Part shown: positions 32,320-40,035 of the stretch, piece after piece
How the letters are laid out: each line of letters opens with the position of its first letter
How positions within the stretch are numbered: position 1 is the first letter of the stretch
NCBI GenBank assembly: GCA_937898825.1
Contig: CALEIX010000049.1
Span: 1 to 40,113, forward strand
Reading direction: 5' to 3'
Length of the DNA stretch: 40,113 nucleotides
Source: an uncultured Elusimicrobia bacterium
GTDB lineage: Bacteria > Elusimicrobiota > Elusimicrobia > Elusimicrobiales > UBA9959
The notes under the pieces: model-generated
Databases searched by the model: none
What the model was told of the DNA's origin: nothing
What the model saw: only the letters and a program-made list of their open reading frames with translations
Position numbers and translations under genes: made by a program

Positions 32320-33048
32320 ATGCACGATTTGGTATTTAAAAACGTGTCAAAAACCTTTTCTCCGCCCTCCTGGCCCATAGGATTTACTAAAAAAAATTTG
32401 CTTAAAAAGAAGGTGATTAACAATTTGTCGCTGTCGGCGGCAAAAAACGTGATTATAGGCGTCGCCGGAAAAAACGGAAGCGGAAAAACTACTTTTCTCA
32501 AACTCATATGCGGCATCCTGATTCCGGATGAGGGAGAAATAAAGATATACGGAAAAAGCCCCCTGTCTCCGGAGGCAAAACTCAAAACAGGTTATCTTCT
32601 GTCCGAGCGCGGGATGTATTGGCGCCTTACCGCAAGAGAAAATCTTAACTTCTTTTCTAAAATTTACGGCACCGGCATACACGAAGAGAAACATCATATC
32701 CACAAGCTTCTTAAACTTTTAAACGTGGAACCTGCAACCTACGACAAAAGAATGGACCTGCTTTCAAGCGGCGAAAAGAAGAAATTCGCCATTATTAAGA
32801 TGCTCATGACCAATCCCTCAATAATCCTTCTGGACGAACCGGACAAAAATCTGGACGCTGAAACCCTGAAAAATTTCAACGCTCTACTAAAAAAAGAAAA
32901 ATCCGCAGGGAAAACAATATTTTATGTAAGCCATAATTTGCGCATGCTCAAAGAAATATCGGATGAAATAATTTTGCTCGAGTCCGGACGCGCCGCCGCC
33001 CACTTCAAAAACAAACGGGAATTTCCTTTTCTTGAGATTGAACGATGA
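32320..33048 (+). CDS. ABC transporter ATP-binding protein (ABC-2 type exporter)
   Basis: 242 residues. Walker A is GVAGKNGSGKTTF (about 48-60), the Q-loop region YLLSERGMYWRL, the ABC signature LSSGEKKKFAI, Walker B IILLDEPDKNLD and the H-loop FYVSHNLRML. An acidic Glu follows Walker B, so it should hydrolyse ATP. The N-terminus (FKNVSKTFSPPSWPIGFTKKNL) has an insertion of the kind seen in polysaccharide- or sodium-export ABC proteins. It overlaps the permease gene as ATGA. Its substrate is unknown. A TAAAAT box sits six bases upstream of the ATG. Confidence 0.9.
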   Translation: MHDLVFKNVSKTFSPPSWPIGFTKKNLLKKKVINNLSLSAAKNVIIGVAGKNGSGKTTFLKLICGILIPDEGEIKIYGKSPLSPEAKLKTGYLLSERGMYWRLTARENLNFFSKIYGTGIHEEKHHIHKLLKLLNVEPATYDKRMDLLSSGEKKKFAIIKMLMTNPSIILLDEPDKNLDAETLKNFNALLKKEKSAGKTIFYVSHNLRMLKEISDEIILLESGRAAAHFKNKREFPFLEIER

Positions 33049-33860
33049 CGAAAAAACTAAAAATACTTATGGCATTCATGAGAAGAGACTTGCTCACGGA
33101 AGCGAGCTATAAATTCTCCTTTATGCTCGGCATTTTTTACCTCCTGATAAATTTGCTTATTTTCTATTTCATCGACAAGATGTTCGGTCACTCTCTTACA
33201 GCGCACACCAGTACATTCGGGGCATCCTATTTTTCGTATGTATTTTTGGGCATTATTCTCTTCAATTTTGTAGGTCCCGGCTTTTCCTCCCTCGCCTCCA
33301 AGATAAGAACCGAACAGTATCAGGGGACATTCGAATCGCTTATCGCTTCTCCTCTCTCTCCTTTTGAGTTGATAATCGGTCTAAGCGCCTGGAATCTGGC
33401 ATATTCTCTGGCGGAATTTGGAGCGTATGTCTTTATAGGCGCCCTCGTCTTCCGCATAGACTTTTCAAATATCAATGTGGTTTCATTCCTGGCAACTCTC
33501 ACCCTCTCAATACTTAACTTTATTGCGATAGGAATAATATCTTCGTGCTTTGTGGTAATATTCAAAAAAGGCAACCCTATAAATCTTTTGCTCACTCCCC
33601 TTGAGGGCATTCTGGGCGGCGTATACTTCCCGATAAGCGTGCTCCCCGCAGGATTCCAGAAAATCTCCATGATTCTGCCGATAACCTATTCAATAAAAGC
33701 CGCGCAATTAGCCGTGCATAAAAACGCAAGTTTGAGCCAGATAAAAACCGAACTTTTCATTTTAGCGGCGTTTGCCATTTTCCTACTACCGATCAGTCTA
33801 AAGATGTTTGAAAAGTCTGTAAAAGCGGCATCCAGAACCGGTCAGATCTCAAATTACTGA
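33045..33860 (+). CDS. ABC-2 type transporter permease
   Basis: 271 residues with six hydrophobic segments after a short amphipathic N-terminus (KILMAFMRRDLLTEASYKFSF). SSLASKIRTEQYQGTFESLIASPLSPFELIIG is the conserved cytoplasmic loop between helices 2 and 3, and a GGVYFPISVLPAGFQKISMILPITYSI segment is the ABC-2 signature near the end. It forms the membrane pore for the preceding ATPase, to which it is coupled by an ATGA overlap. It probably works as a homodimer since no second permease is present. Export substrate unknown: lipid, polysaccharide or peptide are all possible. Confidence 0.88.
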   Translation: MTKKLKILMAFMRRDLLTEASYKFSFMLGIFYLLINLLIFYFIDKMFGHSLTAHTSTFGASYFSYVFLGIILFNFVGPGFSSLASKIRTEQYQGTFESLIASPLSPFELIIGLSAWNLAYSLAEFGAYVFIGALVFRIDFSNINVVSFLATLTLSILNFIAIGIISSCFVVIFKKGNPINLLLTPLEGILGGVYFPISVLPAGFQKISMILPITYSIKAAQLAVHKNASLSQIKTELFILAAFAIFLLPISLKMFEKSVKAASRTGQISNY

Positions 33861-33861
33861 C

Positions 33862-34734
33862 ATGAACAAAGTTTCAATAAAAGCCCGCAATGTGCTCCTG
33901 TTAAGCGAAGTTGACAGGGTTTGCGGGAAGATTTACGGGAAAAACATTCAAATTGTCCTTCTGAAAGGAACAGCGCTCCTCAAGGAAGAAATTTTCGAAA
34001 TCGGCGAAAGAGAAATGAGCGACGTCGACATTCTTGTCAAACCTGAAGACTTAAAAGGGTTTGAAAAAATCCTTTCCGAACTTGGATTTAAACCCATGGA
34101 AAACAGTTCAAGTTCTTTTATCAGGAAAATGCCTGCGGGCGTTCCACCGCTCATAATTGATATTCACATTACCTTAAGGCATCTAACCGATATAAAGGAT
34201 TTTTGGCGAGAAGGAATCAAGCCCTGCACAAAAAATAAAAATATTTTTGTCCCGAAAGATGATGAAATGCTTCTCCATTTAATAGCGCATCCATTTCTGC
34301 ATCATGGCGTTTTCTCCGAAAAAAACAGGAAAGATGTGAAACAAGTGCTTATTAAGAAAAAACTTTTCAAGGAAAATTTCTGGAGGAGTCTCTCCGAAAA
34401 AGCAAGAGAGAGAAAGTTATGCTTCATGACTGTTGCGGTCTTAACTGCCTTAGAAAAAGAAATGCCGCAATTAAGCAGTTGCCTTTCCTTTTTTAAGCCG
34501 AAATTCAGCGAAACAATTCTTCTCCCATTTATAAAAACCGCCTTGAGAAAACACTTCAATCTAACAGAATACGCCATTCCTCTTTTTTACAATCCGAAAA
34601 AAACCTTGAAATATTTATGGCTGCCTGATGAACCTATGGAGAGACGTTACGGGAAAAAAGACATTAAAACAAGGTTAAACCGGCTACTTCAAATTCTTAA
34701 AAATATTTTTTCACGAAGGCGGGGTAACTTTTAG
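33862..34734 (+). CDS. Nucleotidyltransferase-like protein (PF14907-type)
   Basis: 290 residues, soluble. The N-terminal half has VLLKGTALLKEEIF, EREMSDVDILVKPEDLKGFEKILSELGF and IDIHITLRHL. The D-x-D in DVDIL and a later D-I-H strand match the nucleotidyltransferase-fold family recorded as PF14907, which is often encoded beside ABC exporters, glycosyltransferases or peptide-modification genes. The biochemical activity of that family is poorly known. It begins one base after the permease stop, so the three genes form one unit. The C-terminal half is helical and basic. It converges on the PorV-like gene with only three bases between the stops. Confidence 0.75.
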   Translation: MNKVSIKARNVLLLSEVDRVCGKIYGKNIQIVLLKGTALLKEEIFEIGEREMSDVDILVKPEDLKGFEKILSELGFKPMENSSSSFIRKMPAGVPPLIIDIHITLRHLTDIKDFWREGIKPCTKNKNIFVPKDDEMLLHLIAHPFLHHGVFSEKNRKDVKQVLIKKKLFKENFWRSLSEKARERKLCFMTVAVLTALEKEMPQLSSCLSFFKPKFSETILLPFIKTALRKHFNLTEYAIPLFYNPKKTLKYLWLPDEPMERRYGKKDIKTRLNRLLQILKNIFSRRRGNF

Positions 34735-34737
34735 TTT

Positions 34738-36612
34738 TTATTTTTCTTTACCAATGACAAAATGGGTGCTTAAAGGCACGTTCGCTTTAAAATATTTGTA
34801 ACCCGCCTCAAGAACCCCTGCCTCCTTTGCCTCAACCTGTTTCCAGCCGGAAGCAGTAAGATAAAAAAGGAAAATTTTCCCTTCATTTGCTTGCCGCGCT
34901 TTAAACTCAAAACTCAATGCTCCGGAGGTCCGGACATTGCAGACAAACTGGAAAGCTTTCAATACATCATAACTGACGGGAAAATTTTTCAGGAGTTTTT
35001 CCGGAAGTTGTCCCTCTTTCATTAAAAGACTTACGGCGGCGGGTCCCCTCATTTCAGTCTTAAAAGATATCCCCCTTATATCCGACATACTTGAACGAGC
35101 TTCTATATTATAAAGAATTCCCCGCGCCGAAATTCTGACGGGTTTTGAATTAATTTCATACAGGAATGTCTTTGCATTTTCTATCTGCTCGCCGGCCATA
35201 ACCAGCCGCCCGGCGGGAACAATCCTCTTCCTGAACGGACGTCCGAATCTGAGCGAGAGCGAAATAATATGCGAATTCCCCAAGTCGCCATAAGGACTGA
35301 AGGCATAGTCAAAACTGAAATTTTTAAGCCTGAAACCCACGCCGCTCGCAATTCCGCTGACTGCTCCGAGTTCATTTCCATGCATCCTGTATTTATAGCC
35401 GGCTCTCAGCACAAGCTTGTCACCCAGAACCTGTTCGGTTCCGATTTTGAAAAACGGATAATTGTCTATTCTTTTTTCAATGTCGAAGGAAACGAGGGAA
35501 TTTTCCGAGAGTTTATGGCTCAGGCCCGCATTGAAAATAAGCGGCAAGTCATATCTTCTTGAAACGAACTTCACCCCCGGCCCAATGTTCAAAACCGAAA
35601 ACCCTCCTCTAAACTCCCTTCCAAACAAAATTAAATCTCTCATCACGCCAACGTCCAAAGCAAAAGTCGAGCCGCTTTCATTCTCTATGGACTGCCTTAT
35701 GAATTTTACCGCCGCTCCGCCATTCCACTCACCAGCGAACTTAAAGGCATAAGCGACCTTAAAAGCCAGGTCGTCGGCGCTGAACTTCCCTTCAGCCGAA
35801 GTCAGGGGATTCAAGGGGTCATCCTCGTTCAGACCGCTTCTTTTCTCCAGGTCTTTTGGAATAGACAAATAATTCAAACTAAAACCCGCTACCCCGTCTC
35901 TTAGAAAGGTGTTTTTAATATAGATCACTTTTTTGGCGTCAAGGCTGAAGGTAAGAAACTCCTGTTTCAAGCCCTGAAAATAATCGTTGTGAGAAAAACT
36001 TAAATCCCGGGTTCCTTTCAAAGAAAAAAGACCGGCAGGATTCCAGTAAATGGAATATGGGTCGCCGGCAACCGCAGTAAAAGCGCCCGCCATGGAAACG
36101 CTCCTTGCACCAACACCTATTTTCAAAAAAGAGGCAGAAGTACTGCCCGCAGAGGGATAAATCTTCGCCGCGTAAACGAAGGATAAAGGATAAAGGATAA
36201 AGGATAAAGGTAAAATAACGGCAGACAAAAAAGAAAAAAACAATTTCTTTGTATATTTAATATTCTTTGAACGAAGTTTTTTTACAATAGATGTTAATAT
36301 GGCGGTTAATTCATCCGATTCGGAGTATAAGGATTTTAATTTTTCACAATTCCCGATTTTGAGAGCGAGAAAAACTTTCAGCCAATACCTCGTTTCCCGC
36401 GCTTCCTTTTTAGATATATTCGCGCTATGAATAAAATCGGCATCCGTCAATCCTCCCGAAGCTTCTTCCCAATTCGCTCCCATGGACATGGAAGAATTCA
36501 ACAACTGCCTATACATTTCAATATAAATTCTATTGTATGGCAAGGAGTTTATAAACTTCGCCACGCTTACCGCAAATTCAAATATTCTCTCTCCCAGTTT
36601 TTTCTCTTTCAT
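34738..36612 (-). CDS. Chimeric ORF: S23 four-helix bundle fused to PorV-like outer membrane barrel
   Basis: 624 residues in one frame, two unrelated parts. Residues 1-117 are a complete S23/IVP four-helix-bundle protein (FEFAVSVAKFINSLP, MSMGANWEEASGG, ADFIHSANISKKEARETRYWL). Residues 119-148 form a textbook signal peptide (KYTKK, hydrophobic core, VYA-A). The remainder is a PorV/PorQ-type barrel (AGSTSASFLKIGVGARSVSMAGAFTAVAGDPYSIYWNPAGL; later SLRFGRPF), followed by a soluble tail from about 470. PorV proteins help export or anchor proteins at the outer membrane. A signal peptide 118 residues inside a protein is abnormal. Codon 118 is ATT (36261-36259); as ATG it would give an ideal start, MKYTKKLFF. 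The barrel may be made from an internal weak start, or the fusion may be recent. Confidence 0.7.
   Translation of the reverse strand: MKEKKLGERIFEFAVSVAKFINSLPYNRIYIEMYRQLLNSSMSMGANWEEASGGLTDADFIHSANISKKEARETRYWLKVFLALKIGNCEKLKSLYSESDELTAILTSIVKKLRSKNIKYTKKLFFSFLSAVILPLSFILYPLSFVYAAKIYPSAGSTSASFLKIGVGARSVSMAGAFTAVAGDPYSIYWNPAGLFSLKGTRDLSFSHNDYFQGLKQEFLTFSLDAKKVIYIKNTFLRDGVAGFSLNYLSIPKDLEKRSGLNEDDPLNPLTSAEGKFSADDLAFKVAYAFKFAGEWNGGAAVKFIRQSIENESGSTFALDVGVMRDLILFGREFRGGFSVLNIGPGVKFVSRRYDLPLIFNAGLSHKLSENSLVSFDIEKRIDNYPFFKIGTEQVLGDKLVLRAGYKYRMHGNELGAVSGIASGVGFRLKNFSFDYAFSPYGDLGNSHIISLSLRFGRPFRKRIVPAGRLVMAGEQIENAKTFLYEINSKPVRISARGILYNIEARSSMSDIRGISFKTEMRGPAAVSLLMKEGQLPEKLLKNFPVSYDVLKAFQFVCNVRTSGALSFEFKARQANEGKIFLFYLTASGWKQVEAKEAGVLEAGYKYFKANVPLSTHFVIGKEK
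36179..36211. repeat. AAGGATA heptamer array inside the PorV signal peptide
   Basis: Four perfect AAGGATA units (36179-36206) and a partial fifth. Read on the coding (minus) strand as TATCCTT, they encode the hydrophobic core LSFILYPLSF, so the signal peptide repeats with a seven-residue period. The same word family forms the array just upstream of the ORF at 36611. Confidence 0.85.
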
Positions 36613-36687
36613 CCCTTCTCCCTTATCTTCATTCCTTATCCTTTCTCCTTTCTCCCTTATCCTTTATCCTTCATCCCTTATCCTTAT
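36611..36687. repeat. Heptamer array between the PQQ-propeller gene and the chimeric ORF
   Basis: The whole gap is pyrimidine-rich 7-mers on the plus strand: ATCCCTT, CTCCCTT, ATCTTCA, TTCCTTA, TCCTTTC, TCCTTTC, TCCCTTA, TCCTTTA, TCCTTCA, TCCCTTA. On the minus strand it reads as purine-rich GGGAG/AAGGG, so it also provides the only ribosome-binding-like sequence before the ATG at 36612. Confidence 0.8.
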
Positions 36688-39600
36688 TTAATGTATTATC
36701 GCCAGTTTTTTCACTATTTTCTTGCTCCCGGAAGGCGAACGAGCCTCCACCTTGTAAATATAAACCCCCGAAGCATAGTTCGTTATTTTCCACTTTATTT
36801 CAGAAACTATTCCGGCTGGGCAATTGGGTTTTTCAAGGCGCGCTACCTTTTCGCCGGCGACATTGTAAACATCTATCGTGACATATGATTTATCCGCCAC
36901 GTAAAACTTGAAAGTCAGTTCGTCCCCCCGGGCCGGGTTGGGATAAGTGTAAACCTTGTCGTAAACCAGCAGTTCCCCCGAAGGTATATATTCCATAATC
37001 CTGAAGTATGAAAAATGCGTGGTAATCGCCTTAACCTTTTTCTCGGAGAACAAGACCTCGCTGTTATTGAACATCATCCATCTTCCTTCAAAATACGTGT
37101 ACATTCTTAAATTTTCTTCATCCATTCCACTAATCTCTTCTTTTGTGTAGGGCAGTTTTACTGTCGCTTTTCCTATCAGTTTTGTAGCGGGATTTTCAAA
37201 TTTTATCTCGTAGATTATGCCAGTAGGATTGGCCCCTGCGGATTTAACCTTAAGCATGGACGGGCTGAAGGCGCTTGTATCAATCTTTGTAATAAGTATA
37301 TTATCGTTCTGGCTGACTCCATTCGGGGGTACGTTCACCTCGGCCCCATCTTTAAGTCTTATGGCGCCTCCATTGGCAGCGTCGAGAAAACGCCAATTAT
37401 CCGCTGAAATCCCGAATGCCTCATTTGACATAGGGGAATCATTGCTGCTGTCGAAAGCCGCCACCCTGTAATAGTACTTCACATTCACATTGGCGGAAGG
37501 ATCTATGTATTTTGAAACGCCGGCCGAAACCGAATCATAGGGAGCACTGGAAACATAAGCAGTCATCTTCAATCTTCTGTATATTTTGTATCCATAAACG
37601 TCATTTTCACCCGTTCCGTCATCCGGCGACAAACTCCAGGTTAACGTCAGACTCCCGCCGTGGTCGCCCTGAGTATCTTCCACCTGAAGATTGGAAGGGG
37701 GAGCCGGAGCGGTGGAATCAAACGTCGCCCACTGCGAGGGAATATTTGAAACTGCGCTTTCATTCCCGTTAGAATCCCTCGTTTTGATAGCAAAATAATA
37801 TGTGACACCTCCAAAAAGTCCGTCTATCTTTTCACTTTCTTCAAACCCTGCCTCCCCACCACAGACTCTTGAAGATTTAAACACATCCATTAAATCGAAA
37901 TCCGTCGAAAAAGAGGAATATTTTATCGCGTAATAAGCCGCCGTGCCCACATCCCCATCGTCTCCGGGAGCAGTCCACGACAACTCCACTTCTCCACCTT
38001 TTTTGCCCCTGATAACCGCCAAATCGCTTATCGCCGAGGGCATGGTATTATCGCTTGAAGGGTCATTATCTATGGAATAAGCAGTAGATTCATTCGAATT
38101 TACGCTTTCCACATAATTATCAAACGTCCTGAGAATATAAGTGAAAGTTGTACCTGTAATTGCAGTTGAATCGATATATGAAAGTGTTGAAGAGCTAACA
38201 GAAGTCAAATAAGAAAAATCGCCGCTTTCTTTTTTTCTATATATACGATAAGAAGTATAGTAGGGGGATGTGGAAGCCTCCCAGGAAAGACTTATTTTAT
38301 TCCCGCTGTCTGAGGGCACATCAGACGCGGTTAGATTCGAAGGCGGGGCCGGCGGATGATTTACTCTCACTGTCAAACGCGCTGTATTGTCGGAAGTATG
38401 AGCAACACTTTCATTCACCGTCAACCTAATTGTGTAAACCCCATTTGAAACCCCGCTTGTGTCCCATATTCCCAAAATCCCATTCTTAATTTCAGAAGAG
38501 GTATTACTTGAAATTATGGTAGACCACGAACCTGGATTCTCACCCTCTCCGTATTCAAGAAGATATCCCGAAAGATTCGGATTTCTCACATAGCCTTTTA
38601 TCTCAACGTTCTCATCGACAACCTCATAAGAATACGGGCTGGAAATGGAAACCACCTTCTTTGCCTCATATGCTATCAGTCGTCCGCCATTTCTTCCTAT
38701 AAAGACCATGCCATTGGATATAGCCGGAGATGAGTAGCACGATGTGGAAAGATTTATATCTCCCATTACAGAAGCTCCGCTTGAACTAACCGCCACCAGT
38801 CTGCCGTCAGGAGTGCCAACATATATCACTTCGTTCGCCATTGAAGGGGAAGACAAAAATCCCACCATGGCGGTATTTCCCAAAGTCGGGGAGCTTGCCC
38901 AAACAGACGACAACGAATCTCTCTTATAGGCATATAAAGTCAGAGGCGAAGACCCCATACCAAAATATATGTTTTTGTCAGTTATAACGGGAGATGTCAC
39001 CTCAGCCTCTCCGCTTATATTTATAGCATCCGAAACAATTATCTGATTACCGTCCTCCGCTTTGAAAATAAAAAGACTCTTTTCATCGTGTCCCGGCAGA
39101 GCATAAACACTGCCAGAACTGACGGAAACAGCGTTTATGCCAAAACTTCCTTTCGTTTGCTGAGTCCCTGAAGGAATCCAATCAAAAACGCCTGTATTCC
39201 TGTCCAGGGCATAAATCCTTCCATCGTTCGCCCCAAAGTAAATTTTATTGCCGTCGCTTGAGGGAGCGCCGTCAAGCGGCTGATCTATCTTATACTCCCA
39301 TAACACCTGCCCGCTGGACGCGTTCAAAGCGATGATTTTATTAGCCGGCATCCCCATTCCGACATAAACCGCTCCTTCAAAATAAAGTGGCGAGGAAACG
39401 GAAGGAGCGCCCAAATTTTTCTGCCACAAAATATTGCCGGTGTTCCTGTCCAGGGCGTAGAGATTTCCGTCCCTTGAAGGCACAAAAACGGCCGCGCTTG
39501 AAACCGCCGGAGTTGCATCCACCCAGTCATCCGTGGAATAATCCCAGATAAGCTCTCCCGTTTCAGCATTAATGGCATACACGCTTCCCGAACGAGCACC

Positions 39601-39879
39601 GATATAAACCACTCCCTCATAAACGACGGGACTTGAAATGACATCTCCTTGAATTTGAAAGTCCCATACTTTGCTCAAGGGGGGATATGCTTGTTCGCGC
39701 GCAAAACCCGTTCTTTGATTATTGCCCCTGAAAGTCGGCCAATCGGCGCAGTAGGTTATCTGGTAATTAGGCAATAAGGCAACAAGTATAAATATTATTA
39801 AGGCTATCACAAAATAATACCCATTGAACGAATAGTCGTAATGTTTTAACCGTGCGTTTTTTCTTAATCGCGTTTTCAT
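36688..39879 (-). CDS. Large secreted protein: PQQ-type beta-propeller, FN3 repeats and C-terminal sorting-like domain
   Basis: 1063 residues. A membrane/signal segment (about 24-46, after a basic N-terminus) is followed by a PQQ/BamB-like propeller (about 48-400; repeats such as GSVYAINAETGELIWDY, GNLYALDRNTGNILW, GRIYALDRNTG). Next are an Ig-like domain (about 405-505), three fibronectin type III domains (about 510-605, 612-725, 727-835) and a ZU5-like segment (about 850-975; INGGAIRLKDGAEV-type start, LPYTKEEI). The final 80 residues (YPNPARGDELTFKF, VTIDVYNVAGEKV, ASGVYIYKVEA, KKIVKKLAIIH) resemble the FlgD-like/type IX secretion sorting domain. An AAGGA ribosome site precedes the ATG by six bases. 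Its neighbour encodes a PorV-type barrel, consistent with surface display through a related route. Confidence 0.8.
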   Translation of the reverse strand: MKTRLRKNARLKHYDYSFNGYYFVIALIIFILVALLPNYQITYCADWPTFRGNNQRTGFAREQAYPPLSKVWDFQIQGDVISSPVVYEGVVYIGARSGSVYAINAETGELIWDYSTDDWVDATPAVSSAAVFVPSRDGNLYALDRNTGNILWQKNLGAPSVSSPLYFEGAVYVGMGMPANKIIALNASSGQVLWEYKIDQPLDGAPSSDGNKIYFGANDGRIYALDRNTGVFDWIPSGTQQTKGSFGINAVSVSSGSVYALPGHDEKSLFIFKAEDGNQIIVSDAINISGEAEVTSPVITDKNIYFGMGSSPLTLYAYKRDSLSSVWASSPTLGNTAMVGFLSSPSMANEVIYVGTPDGRLVAVSSSGASVMGDINLSTSCYSSPAISNGMVFIGRNGGRLIAYEAKKVVSISSPYSYEVVDENVEIKGYVRNPNLSGYLLEYGEGENPGSWSTIISSNTSSEIKNGILGIWDTSGVSNGVYTIRLTVNESVAHTSDNTARLTVRVNHPPAPPSNLTASDVPSDSGNKISLSWEASTSPYYTSYRIYRKKESGDFSYLTSVSSSTLSYIDSTAITGTTFTYILRTFDNYVESVNSNESTAYSIDNDPSSDNTMPSAISDLAVIRGKKGGEVELSWTAPGDDGDVGTAAYYAIKYSSFSTDFDLMDVFKSSRVCGGEAGFEESEKIDGLFGGVTYYFAIKTRDSNGNESAVSNIPSQWATFDSTAPAPPSNLQVEDTQGDHGGSLTLTWSLSPDDGTGENDVYGYKIYRRLKMTAYVSSAPYDSVSAGVSKYIDPSANVNVKYYYRVAAFDSSNDSPMSNEAFGISADNWRFLDAANGGAIRLKDGAEVNVPPNGVSQNDNILITKIDTSAFSPSMLKVKSAGANPTGIIYEIKFENPATKLIGKATVKLPYTKEEISGMDEENLRMYTYFEGRWMMFNNSEVLFSEKKVKAITTHFSYFRIMEYIPSGELLVYDKVYTYPNPARGDELTFKFYVADKSYVTIDVYNVAGEKVARLEKPNCPAGIVSEIKWKITNYASGVYIYKVEARSPSGSKKIVKKLAIIH

Positions 39880-39897
39880 TTCATCCTTCCCATTTCC

Positions 39898-40008
39898 GCA
39901 GAGCCCTGTCCGCCGTTCGTTTGGCGGATGCGCTCTGCATCTACAACTGACTCCTGACTCTCGACTCCTGACTTCCGACTTTGATTTATAGGCAGAGCTG
40001 CGCTCTGC
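39898..40008. repeat. Two related GCAGAGC/GCTCTGC hairpins upstream of the propeller gene
   Basis: First hairpin: GCAGAGC (39898-39904) pairs with GCTCTGC (39932-39938), with an inner TCCGCC/GGCGGA stem. Second: GCAGAGC (39992-39998), loop TGC, GCTCTGC (40002-40008). Both are followed by a similar phrase (CATCTACAA and CAGCTACAT), so they are diverged copies of one repeat. Heptamers lie between them. Confidence 0.7.
39948..39982. repeat. Heptamer array TGACTCC type (5 units)
   Basis: TGACTCC, TGACTCT, CGACTCC, TGACTTC, CGACTTT. The reverse complement gives the same words (AGTCGGA, AGTCAGG) as the array at 10848, 29 kb away in opposite orientation. Confidence 0.8.
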
Positions 40009-40035
40009 AGCTACATTTCTGTTTTTTTCTCCTCA

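Noticed and set aside
34738-39879. Assignment of the organism to Bacteroidota because of PorV and the sorting-like domain
   Set aside because: HPr kinase with a mannose-type PTS run, the heptamer repeats and the rest of the gene content do not point there. Both domains occur in other phyla.
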